Counted from the first letter of the stretch, positions 8,017 through 16,538 are shown. The stretch: DNA of 17,756 bases from Bacteroidales bacterium (GCA_012728155.1 JAAYFR010000100.1:1-17756); one strand, 5' to 3'. Program-made: numbers and translations. Notes: generated from the sequence alone by a model not told the origin.

Positions 8017-8616
8017 ATGAGTTTTTTAGATATAGCAAGGAACAGGTACACTACAAAGAGGTATGATCCAAGTGGGAAGATAGCAGAAGAGGCCATCGAG
8101 CAGTTGAAAGAGATACTGCTTTTAAGCCCCTCCTCCATAAACAGTCAGCCCTGGCAATTCACTTTTATTTCGGATGAAAAGAGAAAGGTTGCATTATCGA
8201 AGGTGTCGTTTCATAACGAGGAGAAAGTGAGAGACGCCAGCCATGTGATTGTTTTTAGTGTGATTGAGAAAGTGGAGGATTTTGAGAACTGGAATCTTTC
8301 CCGCCTTCCGGAAAGGTCCGTTTCTTATTATCACCGGATGGTGAAACCCAAGGGAGAGACCGAGATCAAATCATGGATGTCGCATCAGGTATATCTCGCC
8401 TTAGGATTTTTTTTGAGTGCCTGTGCCACTATGGGTATAGATTCAACCCCGATGGAGGGAATTGAGGCTGAAGAGTATGATCGTATTTTACAGCAAAAAG
8501 GATACAAAACACTTTTTGGTGTTGCCATCGGTTATAGGGATAGGGAGGATGCCAATCAACCTTCAATCACTCCCAAATTCCGCCTCGATAAGGAGAACGT
8601 AATCCGTACGATATAG
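8017..8616 (+). CDS. NAD(P)H-dependent nitroreductase family flavoprotein
   Basis: This 199-residue protein has the nitroreductase fold signature: an N-terminal basic FMN-phosphate motif RNRYTTKRYDP (8-18), the flavin-ring motif SPSSINSQPWQF (38-49), PMEG (145-148) near the isoalloxazine site and a C-terminal RLDKENVIRTI. NfsB-like enzymes use NAD(P)H and FMN to reduce nitroaromatics, quinones or other electron acceptors in the cytoplasm; the natural substrate here cannot be told. The frame extends upstream to a TTG at 7960, inside the promoter; the ATG at 8017 fits both the promoter and the family start. It has its own promoter 91 bp after metY and converges with the efflux operon, with 15 bp between the stops. 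Confidence 0.9.
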   Translation: MSFLDIARNRYTTKRYDPSGKIAEEAIEQLKEILLLSPSSINSQPWQFTFISDEKRKVALSKVSFHNEEKVRDASHVIVFSVIEKVEDFENWNLSRLPERSVSYYHRMVKPKGETEIKSWMSHQVYLALGFFLSACATMGIDSTPMEGIEAEEYDRILQQKGYKTLFGVAIGYRDREDANQPSITPKFRLDKENVIRTI

Positions 8617-8631
8617 GATGGAGGAGCGGTG

Positions 8632-9996
8632 TTAAAATAATCTCCCTGTCACTCTCAGAAATTCAATTTCATTTATTTTGTGTTCCACCCAAGCATCGAT
8701 GGTGTTGTTATAGGCCTCCTGCCACTGCGTTTGTGCATCGAGGAGATCGATAAGTGTCCCCATACCCACTTCGTAATTATTGCGTATGCTCCGCAAGCTT
8801 GCCTCCGCTTCAGCCAAAGCGGTCTCAGCAGTCATAATCAATAGAGAAGCATCTTGCAGGTTTCGCTTGGCATGCTCTATCTCGATGGTGAGTAGACTGC
8901 TGTTTTTATTCAGCTCTTCTTGCTGTATCTCTCTTGAAATTTTTGCGTTCCGGATCTTCTTAGCCCCTTCACCAAAATTGAAGAGGGGAATATTGACGGA
9001 AAGCATTACCAAAGCGGAAGGCCTGTCCATCCGCATGGAAATACCACCCATCTCCATTTTACCGAGATAACTATATCCTGCCATTAGACCGACAGTGGGG
9101 AGATACTCACCGCGTACATTCTTTATGTCCAGATCCTTTAACTCGACCTGTTTTTGCAGCATGCGGTATTCGGGACGCAGCGTCAAATCATAGGAGTGGT
9201 CTGCTATTTGACTGCTTCCTTTGGATATGCTGTCGGTCAGTGTGATCTTTGTCTCCGGGTCAACGCCGATGATCCGGCAGAGTTCCATCCGGCAGAGTTC
9301 CATCCCGTTTACGGCCTTCTGCTTTTGATACCGGATATTGCTTCTGCGTGAACTGATCTTTAACAGATCGTTTCCAGTTGCCATCTTTACGGAAATCATA
9401 TCGGATACGCTTTGATAGAGGGTGTCTAATAAAGCTTCGTATTGGTTTAGCAGATTGATTTTATCTTTTATGGAAAAATAGGTCCAATAGGCTTTCTCGG
9501 CCTCCGCAATAATCCTCATCCGTGTCATATTGCTGTTTTCTTCGGTGATTTCCATCCCTTTCTTGGCCATTTTATTTCCTGTGGCAATCCTTCCGCCGGT
9601 AAAGATAGGTTGCTGCAACGTTGCCCCTATCATATATATGCCGGAGTTCAATCCTAAGTTCATTGTTTCGGGAATCATACCGCTAAGGTCCACTTCGGTC
9701 CCCATGATTGGGATTTTCAACTCCATTTCAGGTAATCCCAGAGCGATATCACTATTCAAGTAGCCATAGGTTCCTGAAGCCGATAATTTGGGTAGAGCGG
9801 CAATTTGGGCAATCTGTTTTTCAACTTTGGCCTGTTCGTTCAGATAACCGGCTATTTTCATCTCCTCGCTGCTTACAAGCGCCATCTCACGGCATTGATG
9901 GACAGACAGATTTATCTGTTTATCTCCACTCGTTTGTGGAAAACAACAGATTGTGGCGAAAACTCCCGAAAGAGCCATCAGAATTATTTTCTTCAT
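8632..9996 (-). CDS. TolC-family outer-membrane efflux channel
   Basis: This 454-residue protein has a signal peptide (MKKIILMALSGVFATICC, cleavage about residue 20-24) and the long alternating helical and strand pattern of outer-membrane efflux proteins, including LPKLSASGTYGY near the N-terminus, a central QQPIFTGGRI strand, then LPTVGLMAGYSYLG and NIPLFNFGEGAKK in the second half, and GMGTLIDLLDAQTQWQEA near the end. It would form the trimeric outer-membrane and periplasmic tunnel of the pump. It is the last gene of the efflux operon, 104 bp after the RND gene, a larger gap than between the first two. A perfect 15-bp tandem repeat at 9274-9303 encodes MELCR twice in a coiled-coil helix. 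Confidence 0.93.
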   Translation of the reverse strand: MKKIILMALSGVFATICCFPQTSGDKQINLSVHQCREMALVSSEEMKIAGYLNEQAKVEKQIAQIAALPKLSASGTYGYLNSDIALGLPEMELKIPIMGTEVDLSGMIPETMNLGLNSGIYMIGATLQQPIFTGGRIATGNKMAKKGMEITEENSNMTRMRIIAEAEKAYWTYFSIKDKINLLNQYEALLDTLYQSVSDMISVKMATGNDLLKISSRRSNIRYQKQKAVNGMELCRMELCRIIGVDPETKITLTDSISKGSSQIADHSYDLTLRPEYRMLQKQVELKDLDIKNVRGEYLPTVGLMAGYSYLGKMEMGGISMRMDRPSALVMLSVNIPLFNFGEGAKKIRNAKISREIQQEELNKNSSLLTIEIEHAKRNLQDASLLIMTAETALAEAEASLRSIRNNYEVGMGTLIDLLDAQTQWQEAYNNTIDAWVEHKINEIEFLRVTGRLF

Positions 9997-10100
9997 ACAA
10001 TTATTATATTTATTCTTGTTAATGTGTCAACCAAGTCAATCGGCACATTGGCATCATTTCCGACAAGCGGGACAAATAAAACCATGCTTTTCCAAATTCC
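9997..10100. other. Intergenic gap between RND permease and TolC genes
   Basis: This 104-bp AT-rich gap has no exact TAnnTTTG on the minus strand, so the TolC-type gene is probably read from the operon promoter. The only structure seen is a weak 6-bp inverted repeat, AATGTG (10021-10026) with CACATT (10044-10049), of doubtful meaning. Confidence 0.4.
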
Positions 10101-13100
10101 TTAACTGATCAATTCCAATTTTTGTGGTTTTTTGATTCTGAACAAGAGCGCATAAAAAATGGGTAAAAGGATCAATGTGATGATTGTTCCAAATGTCAAC
10201 CCTCCGATGACCACCACCGCGAGGCTACCGTACATGGGATCGGGAATAAGTGGAAGCATGCCGAGAATGGTGGTTGCCGAAGCCATGATGACCGGACGGG
10301 TACGATTAATAGTGGACTCGATGATTGCCCGGTAAGGTTCCGTACCCTCATTACTCATGCGCGTGATCTCATCAATAAGTACAATCGCGTTCTTTACCAA
10401 CATACCTATTAGCCCCACTGCACCTATTATCCCCATAAATGTAAACGGGGTTCCGGTAAGTAACAATGTCACAACCACCCCGATACTGGCAAAAGGTAGA
10501 ATGAAAAGTACCAGTATCATTTTCCTAATGATGTTAAACAGCAGCAGCAATATCACCAAGATGATGATCATTACCAAAGGGAGATATCCCAAGATATTTG
10601 AGATAGCCGTGTTTTGCATCTTCCCTTCCCCTATCCACTCCATCGCGTATCCGGCAGGAAGTACTATCGCTTCAACCTGCTGCTTGATATTATTTTTTGC
10701 TGTTGAAGAAGTTGCATCTAATGTCGGATCACATTGTACCTCTATCGCCCTTTCTCCTCCGTAGCGGTAGATAAGCGGCTCTTCCCACCCAATTTGGAAA
10801 CCGTCAGTAGCTTGACTAAGCGGAGTGGTAGTGAACATATCATCCATCAATTCATCCACCGAAAAATTCCCTTGGAGCAATCCCGGCAAATTGATATCAT
10901 CCACATCAATATTCGGCAACATGCTCCAGACCGGTATGTCTTGCAGATCGCTGATCTGTTTTCCGTCGTTATCATGGATTTTCAGATAAACAATCAGCCG
11001 TTTGTCGGCATCGTAAAGCAAGCCGGCGGGCAGACCCTTTGTAGAAGCTAGTAATGCCTTGCCCATGTCTTCACGTCCGATACCGACGCTCTTTGCCTGT
11101 TGTTCGGCATATTGGAGTTGAACGCTTTTTGCATAAGGTTGCCAATTATCGCATACCGAATAGGGATCTATCAGCGGTGATTGCTTCATGATCTCCTGAG
11201 CCTGTTCCGATAGGCCGCGTAAAACAGCGGGATCGGGTCCGGTAAACATCACCTCGACGGGATGGCTCGTATTGATGGAAAGGGAGTACTTTCGAACACC
11301 AATATAAGCATCGGGATATTCATCACGTAGCTGCTGTTGAATGTCAGGCAAAAGTCGGTAGGCATCACGATAGTTGTGGAAATTGAGAATAATTTCACCG
11401 TAGTTATCTCCACCTGAACCCATGGCGCGGGCCAAAGAGTAGCGTCCGGGAGTCTGTCCCTGGCTTACAGCTATTTTCGCAATCTCGTCATATTTGGATA
11501 ATTTTTCTGTAATCTCCAACAGGTCCTGTTTTACCCGCTCGGAACTTGTTTGGAGAGGCAGGCTGTACCCTACATAGAGTTGGTTGTAATCAAAATCGGG
11601 AAAAAATTTCAACTTGATAAGGGTAAATCCCCAGATAGAGAGCAGCAGACAGGCCATGCTTATGGTGAAGGTGGTGATTTTTCTATCCATAAACAGGTTG
11701 AGTGACCTGCGGATAAACCGGTGTATCGCTGACTCTCCGTTTGAATTTGATTTTTCACCTCTTCTTTTTCTTTCAGAATGACGGGGAGGCAGCATTTTAC
11801 TTGCGAAAATCGGTATCTGTGTGAGGGCAAGTACCCAACTCACCAGCAATGATATCGCCAGCACGTGGAACAGGTCGCTTGCATATTCACCTATCGTATC
11901 GGGTGATAAACCTACGGGAAGAAAAGTGACCAGGGCAATGAGTGTCGCTCCAAGCAATGGCATGGCCGTATTATTTGCCGTTCGGAAAAGCGCACTCTTG
12001 GGCGGAAGTCCTCGTTTCCTGTCCACCAGGATGCCATCCATAATAACAACTGCGTTATCGACCAACATGCCCATCGCGACAATGAAAGCACCCAATGAAA
12101 TACGTTGAAGCGTCCCGTCGACGGCCAGCAGAATCGGGAATGTGGCCAACACCGTCAAAAGGAGCCCGATTCCGAGAATTACACCACTTCGGACTCCCAT
12201 GGTAAGCATGATTATGCCGATCACAATCAATACCGAAGCTACGATGTTCCACAAAAAAGAACCGATCGCGTCGGAAACGCGGTCCGGCTGAAAATAGACC
12301 TTGTCATATACAAATCCGGCCGGCAGGTCGGCTTTCAATTCTTCCATTCGTTTATCGGCGAGCTTCCCCACATCGGGAACTATTGCCTCCGGCTCCATCG
12401 ACACCAATATGGCGATGGCCGGTTCACCGTCCACCCAAAAACCATTTGTCTGGGGGTTATCACCATATTCTCTGGTTACCGTTGCGATATCTCCCAACTT
12501 AACCTGCTTTCCCGAAGGTGTTTTGATGATCGTCTCCCGCAGATCATCTTCCGACTCGATCTTCCCACCTACGGCCAACTTCAGTTTTTCATCACTCTCC
12601 GTGTAGTAGTAACCGGCATTTACAGGTTGGCTCATTTCATTGATGGCGCTCATGATTTGTGTGGGATAGATACTGTTCCGGGCAAGCATTTCTCTTGCAA
12701 GCGATATGTTGATAACCTCTTCTCGTGTGCCGAAAAATGCAACCCGTTTCACACCATCCACTTTCAGTAATTCACGGCGGATCATCTCGGCATATCTTTG
12801 CATTTCTATGTATGAATAACCTTCGGCAGTGATATAATAAAACATGCCGTAAATATCACTTACATCGTCTATCACTATCGGTTGCATGGCTCCTTGCGGT
12901 AATTTCATCGACGCCAGCTGCACTTTTCTACGCAAGATATCCCAACGCTGCTCCATCTCTTTCGGGGGAACAGATAGTTCAAGTTCAAGGGTTATGATAG
13001 AGATATTCTCCGAAGAAGTGGAGGAGATTTGAGAAATATTGCCCAAAGCCCGCAACTCATCTTCCAATACAGAGGTAACTTCTAATTCTATTTCATGCGC

Positions 13101-13265
13101 CGAAGCGCCCGGATAATAAGTCATTACCATGGCTTGTTTAATAGACATGGCCGGATCTTCCAGCTTGGGCATCACCGAATAGGCATATATCCCGCCAAAG
13201 ACCACCATTACCAACAGAGCCCAAAAAAATGTCTGGTTCTTGTAGAAAAAATCGGTAAGTTTCAT
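10101..13265 (-). CDS. RND-family efflux pump inner-membrane permease
   Basis: This 1054-residue protein has the duplicated RND architecture: one N-terminal helix, a large periplasmic loop, helices 2-6, a cytoplasmic linker (about 491-520), helix 7 (about 530-550), a second periplasmic loop and helices 8-12. The N-terminal PKLEDPAMSIKQAMV and YPGASAHEIE are typical of HAE-type drug pumps. The proton relay shows D403 in LVDNAVV (AcrB D407 position, with Asn404 replacing the second Asp) and K958 in LVKNAIV (AcrB K940 position). It drives proton-coupled export of drugs, bile-type detergents or other amphiphiles; substrates are unknown. The start overlaps the adaptor stop by 4 bp (ATGA), so translation is coupled. 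Oddities are a repeat-like charged linker at 496-509 and an extra acidic insert near 783-822. Single-Asp variants are known in related pumps, so it should be active. Confidence 0.95.
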   Translation of the reverse strand: MKLTDFFYKNQTFFWALLVMVVFGGIYAYSVMPKLEDPAMSIKQAMVMTYYPGASAHEIELEVTSVLEDELRALGNISQISSTSSENISIITLELELSVPPKEMEQRWDILRRKVQLASMKLPQGAMQPIVIDDVSDIYGMFYYITAEGYSYIEMQRYAEMIRRELLKVDGVKRVAFFGTREEVINISLAREMLARNSIYPTQIMSAINEMSQPVNAGYYYTESDEKLKLAVGGKIESEDDLRETIIKTPSGKQVKLGDIATVTREYGDNPQTNGFWVDGEPAIAILVSMEPEAIVPDVGKLADKRMEELKADLPAGFVYDKVYFQPDRVSDAIGSFLWNIVASVLIVIGIIMLTMGVRSGVILGIGLLLTVLATFPILLAVDGTLQRISLGAFIVAMGMLVDNAVVIMDGILVDRKRGLPPKSALFRTANNTAMPLLGATLIALVTFLPVGLSPDTIGEYASDLFHVLAISLLVSWVLALTQIPIFASKMLPPRHSERKRRGEKSNSNGESAIHRFIRRSLNLFMDRKITTFTISMACLLLSIWGFTLIKLKFFPDFDYNQLYVGYSLPLQTSSERVKQDLLEITEKLSKYDEIAKIAVSQGQTPGRYSLARAMGSGGDNYGEIILNFHNYRDAYRLLPDIQQQLRDEYPDAYIGVRKYSLSINTSHPVEVMFTGPDPAVLRGLSEQAQEIMKQSPLIDPYSVCDNWQPYAKSVQLQYAEQQAKSVGIGREDMGKALLASTKGLPAGLLYDADKRLIVYLKIHDNDGKQISDLQDIPVWSMLPNIDVDDINLPGLLQGNFSVDELMDDMFTTTPLSQATDGFQIGWEEPLIYRYGGERAIEVQCDPTLDATSSTAKNNIKQQVEAIVLPAGYAMEWIGEGKMQNTAISNILGYLPLVMIIILVILLLLFNIIRKMILVLFILPFASIGVVVTLLLTGTPFTFMGIIGAVGLIGMLVKNAIVLIDEITRMSNEGTEPYRAIIESTINRTRPVIMASATTILGMLPLIPDPMYGSLAVVVIGGLTFGTIITLILLPIFYALLFRIKKPQKLELIS

Positions 13266-14326
13266 AGAAGTCCTCCTATATTGGTTTCGGCAGGTTCCGG
13301 AATGATATGTACTTTGTCTCCTTCTTTGATGACTCTCAAGCCAGCTTCAATGATTTCATCTTCCGCTGAAATCCCCGATAAGATAATGATCCTACCGCTA
13401 TTGTCCACACCTCCTGTTGTGACCTCTTTTCTTTTTGCGATATTGTCTTCAACGCACCAAACATAACTTGTATCTCCTTTTTTTAAGACCACTTTTGAGG
13501 GAAGGGTATAGACTTCGCTATCTAACTCCCCATTCATGGTAATTGTCACTTCCACATTCATTCCCGGAGCTAATCCCGATTGGGACGACTCGGGGGAGAG
13601 ATTCATTTTATACAGTTGTCGGCTATTCGATTTTTTATTTATTCCCACGAATTTCAATGGAATATTCTTGTCGGGAACCAGGTTTGTCCGACACGAATAA
13701 TTGACAAATTCTTCTTGCCTGAGAAATAACGATGCGGGAAGTTCAATTTCAACCTTTACCGATGAGATATCGATGAAGGTGACCACCGGTGTACCCGCAT
13801 TCACCATTTCCGATTTTACGAAATTTACTGATTGAATATACCCTGACACCGGTGCCCTGAGAGTGGTATATTCTACTATGTTTTTATTCGCTTTCAATTG
13901 AACCTCTAATGCCTGAAGTCCTGCAAGCGCCTTTTCATAATCATTTCCGGGGATGTTCTCTTTTTCGTAAAGTATCGCCAACCGTTCGACTTCGGTTTTC
14001 AATTGGTCATACTGAATTTGGCTCCCTTCGAGTTGCAACATATAGTCTTTCTTATCGAGTTCGGCGATAAGATCCCCTTCACGGACATAATCCCCTTCCT
14101 TCACCAAAACACGACTGATCTGTCCGGGGGTCTTGAACCCCAGGTTGATTTCATTCGCCACTTTCACTACACCCGGAAAGGTGCGTACGTTGACACTGCT
14201 GATTACAACAGGAAAAACGGTCTTCACATTTTTGACCGTAGTTGAGTCCTGGTCGTTTGTATTATTCTTGCAGCCCACACACAAACAAAGCAGAAGAAAT
14301 GATATTATAACAGGTTTAGTTTTCAT
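13262..14326 (-). CDS. RND efflux periplasmic adaptor (membrane fusion) lipoprotein
   Basis: This 354-residue HlyD/AcrA-like adaptor links the permease to the TolC-type channel. The N-terminus MKTKPVIISFLLLCLCVGC ends in a probable lipobox, with C19 lipidated. Two lipoyl half-motifs are visible, INLGFKTPGQISRVLVKEGD (about 62-81) and TTLRAPVSGYIQSVNF (about 153-168), flanking a short alpha-helical hairpin (about 98-148), followed by beta-barrel and membrane-proximal domains ending near residue 340. The short hairpin is usual for Bacteroidota adaptors. It is the first gene of the efflux operon, overlaps the permease gene by 4 bp and is divergent from an AraC-family regulator. No exact consensus promoter is seen upstream; GAAATTTG on the minus strand (14372-14365) is a near match to the -7 box. 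Confidence 0.94.
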   Translation of the reverse strand: MKTKPVIISFLLLCLCVGCKNNTNDQDSTTVKNVKTVFPVVISSVNVRTFPGVVKVANEINLGFKTPGQISRVLVKEGDYVREGDLIAELDKKDYMLQLEGSQIQYDQLKTEVERLAILYEKENIPGNDYEKALAGLQALEVQLKANKNIVEYTTLRAPVSGYIQSVNFVKSEMVNAGTPVVTFIDISSVKVEIELPASLFLRQEEFVNYSCRTNLVPDKNIPLKFVGINKKSNSRQLYKMNLSPESSQSGLAPGMNVEVTITMNGELDSEVYTLPSKVVLKKGDTSYVWCVEDNIAKRKEVTTGGVDNSGRIIILSGISAEDEIIEAGLRVIKEGDKVHIIPEPAETNIGGLL

Positions 14327-14375
14327 TGTTTTTATATTTCGAGATGAATAGATAAGTTATTTGGCAAATTTCGCA

Positions 14376-14396
14376 CTTTTCATGCTCTCTGAAAAG
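14376..14396. promoter_or_regulatory. Inverted repeat in the efflux/AraC divergent region
   Basis: CTTTTCA (14376-14382) and TGAAAAG (14390-14396) are perfect inverted copies with a 7-bp spacer. The dyad would sit between -33 and -7 of the near-consensus promoter for the efflux operon. Imperfect direct repeats, about AATTT(G)TCGCA, lie at 14365-14375 and 14420-14431. These are candidate regulator sites; which protein binds is unknown. Confidence 0.4.
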
Positions 14397-14460
14397 CCAT
14401 ATAAGTAGACATAATTGTTCAATTTGTCGCATTGAGTGGTGTAAATATAAAAAAATAACC

Positions 14461-14468
14461 TAATTTTG
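14461..14468 (+). promoter_or_regulatory. Candidate -7 element for the AraC-family gene
   Basis: TAATTTTG matches TAnnTTTG 20 bases before the ATG at 14489. No TTTG lies at the usual -33 distance (the nearest is 14423-14426, 34 bp upstream), so the assignment is weak. Confidence 0.3.
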
Positions 14469-14488
14469 TGTTTATAAAGTTGATTTAT

Positions 14489-15397
14489 ATGAGGAAAGAT
14501 ATTCAGTTTTACGATTATTATTCGCTACATGGTCTGGTAAATTCCAAAAACTATGTGGAGAACTTCTTTATCTTTGATGATATCGAATCCTTCTCTGAGG
14601 GGTTTCATTTCAATGCCATAATGAACTACCCGATACGTCTCGGTATGGTGGTGGCTATCGCTTGTAGGAAAGGAAGCATGAAGCTGCAGATAGGATTGAA
14701 GGATTTTGTGATAGAGCAGAATATGGTTCTGATCATACTTCCGGAGCAGATTTTTCAACTGATGGAGATGAGCCCTGATTTTCAGTTGAGTTGCATTTTA
14801 TTGGAGAAGAACTTTTTCGACATTCAGAACGACTTTAAAATGGCGTTAGATTTGCAGAATTATTTTTTTAAACAGCCATGTGTTGAACTGTCGGAAAAGG
14901 AGAAAAACGAAGTCATGATTATTTTTGAATTGATAAAAGAGACAATCAGTGAAAAGAAGAATTTTTTTCTGAAAGAGATCGTGCAGACCTACATCCGTAT
15001 TCTTTTTTATAATATCTGCAATATTCTTTTAACGTCGAAGGAGAGAGGGATCAGAACACGAAAGGAGGAGGTATTTGAAGAGTTTATCTCCCTCCTTAGT
15101 CAAAATTTCCGTAAAGAGAAAAATATAGGATGGTATGCCGACAAATTCTCTCTTACCTCTAAATATCTTTCGAAATTAATTTATGAAGTGAGCAGCAAAC
15201 ATGCCGGAGAATGGATTAAAGATTACATCATTTTGGAGGCGAAGGCTTTATTGAAATCGAGTTCACTCACTGTCCTGCAAATCAGTGATGAATTGGGCTT
15301 TTCAAATCAATCGCACTTTGGCAGTTATTTCAAGCGCTATACAGCTGTCTCCCCGCGACAATATAAATATGAGAGGAAAAAGCCGATAGAGTTGTAG
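14489..15397 (+). CDS. AraC-family transcriptional regulator
   Basis: This 302-residue protein has a C-terminal AraC/XylS DNA-binding domain (about 197-297) with two helix-turn-helix units: IGWYADKFSLTSKYLSKLIYE (about 213-233) and the conserved LQISDELGFSNQSHFGSYFKR (263-283), followed by the family ending TAVSPRQYK. The N-terminal half (1-190) has no motif I can name; it is probably a cupin-like sensor region as in many Bacteroidota members. An in-frame start lies at 14468 but overlaps the -7 candidate; the ATG at 14489 (MRKDIQFYDYYS) is preferred. Divergent placement 162 bp from the RND operon strongly suggests that it controls that pump, usually as an activator in this family. Direct proof is not in the sequence. 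Confidence 0.9.
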   Translation: MRKDIQFYDYYSLHGLVNSKNYVENFFIFDDIESFSEGFHFNAIMNYPIRLGMVVAIACRKGSMKLQIGLKDFVIEQNMVLIILPEQIFQLMEMSPDFQLSCILLEKNFFDIQNDFKMALDLQNYFFKQPCVELSEKEKNEVMIIFELIKETISEKKNFFLKEIVQTYIRILFYNICNILLTSKERGIRTRKEEVFEEFISLLSQNFRKEKNIGWYADKFSLTSKYLSKLIYEVSSKHAGEWIKDYIILEAKALLKSSSLTVLQISDELGFSNQSHFGSYFKRYTAVSPRQYKYERKKPIEL

Positions 15398-15413
15398 TTT
15401 TCCTATTTTTCGT

Positions 15414-15444
15414 TTTGAATTGTAATAAATTGAAACTACATTTG
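15414..15444 (+). promoter_or_regulatory. Consensus promoter of dinB, very close to the start codon
   Basis: TTTG (15414-15417), a 19-bp spacer and TACATTTG (15437-15444) match the Bacteroidota -33/-7 consensus. The ATG begins at 15450, only 5 bases after the -7 box, so the transcript may start at or within a base or two of the start codon. Confidence 0.65.
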
Positions 15445-15449
15445 TTACC

Positions 15450-16538
15450 ATGAACCATAAGAAAATTATCCATATCGACATGGATGCTTTCTATGCCTCC
15501 ATCGAACAGCGCGATAATCCTCAACTTCGGGGTAAACCTGTTGCGGTGGGGTATGGTGAAAAACGGGGGGTGGTGGCCGCGGCGAGTTATGAAGCACGCA
15601 AATATGGTGTCTATTCGGCGATGGCTTCGGTGACAGCACTTCGAAAATGTCCTCATATTATCTTTGTCATGCCTCGATTCGATATCTATCGAAATGTGTC
15701 GAATCAGATCATGCAGATCTTCCTTGAATATACCGATAAGGTGGAGCCCCTCTCACTTGATGAAGCCTTTCTCGATGTGACGGTGAACCATAGGGGGCTT
15801 CGTTCTGCCACTATGATCGCAAAAGAGATCAAACAGAAGATATTCAACCGGACACGCCTGACAGCATCTGCCGGTGTCTCCTATAACAAATTCCTTGCAA
15901 AGATCGCATCAGATTATAATAAGCCGGATGGCCTGTTTGTGATTGAACCGGATAAGGCGGAGGATTTTATAGAGAAACTACCTGTCGAAAAGTTCTTTGG
16001 AGTGGGGAAAGTGACTGCGGCACGAATGGCGGAATTGGGCATTAAAACGGGACAAGAGTTGAAGCAGTGGAGTGAGATCGACCTGGTAAAAGAGTTCGGA
16101 AAAGCGGGAATTGCCTACTATCATTTTGCAAGAGGAGTAGATGAGCGAGAGGTGGAGTCGGAGAGAGTGCGTAAGTCGCTGGGTGCTGAAGAGACTTTCC
16201 TGGAAGATCTAGGTGAAATTGTGGATATGCTGGCCGCCCTCGATGAGATTTCGCGCGAAGTATCCCGAAGGGCGGAAAAGCGAAAATTTTTTGCCAAGAC
16301 TCTCACGCTGAAGATCAAGTATGCCGATTTTACAATCATTACCCGAAGTAAGACAGTAAGTCATTATATCAAAACTTATCAGGAGATGTTTGAGCTGGGT
16401 AAGGAGCTCTTGCTGCAAATAGATGATCTGGAAGAGAAGAAGATCCGCCTGATGGGGCTCACCCTGAAAAATGCCGATGCCGATGCGGGGCAACCAATGG
16501 TTGATGGGATTCAGCTGTCGCTCGACTTTAAAGATTGA
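15450..16538 (+). CDS. dinB: DNA polymerase IV (Y-family translesion polymerase)
   Basis: This 362-residue Y-family polymerase has catalytic D10 in HIDMDAFYASIE, D104 and E105 in LSLDEAF, and Y15 at the steric-gate position that excludes ribonucleotides. ASAGVSYNKFLAKIASDYNKPDG (about 137-159) is the family signature, and a helix-hairpin-helix thumb follows near 174-215 (FFGVGKVTAARMAELGI). A little-finger domain fills about 240-345. The C-terminal QLSLDF (355-360) is a canonical sliding-clamp binding motif. It copies past damaged bases with low fidelity and can make mutations under stress. It is monocistronic, follows the AraC-family gene by 52 bp and has its own promoter. The start is fixed by the conserved IIHIDMDAFY immediately after it. 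Confidence 0.97.
   Translation: MNHKKIIHIDMDAFYASIEQRDNPQLRGKPVAVGYGEKRGVVAAASYEARKYGVYSAMASVTALRKCPHIIFVMPRFDIYRNVSNQIMQIFLEYTDKVEPLSLDEAFLDVTVNHRGLRSATMIAKEIKQKIFNRTRLTASAGVSYNKFLAKIASDYNKPDGLFVIEPDKAEDFIEKLPVEKFFGVGKVTAARMAELGIKTGQELKQWSEIDLVKEFGKAGIAYYHFARGVDEREVESERVRKSLGAEETFLEDLGEIVDMLAALDEISREVSRRAEKRKFFAKTLTLKIKYADFTIITRSKTVSHYIKTYQEMFELGKELLLQIDDLEEKKIRLMGLTLKNADADAGQPMVDGIQLSLDFKD

Noticed and set aside
12105..12770. 221-codon plus-strand frame within the RND permease region
   Set aside because: It is antisense to the strongly conserved RND coding sequence, has no recognisable domain and a composition rich in His, Arg and Tyr typical of a shadow frame.
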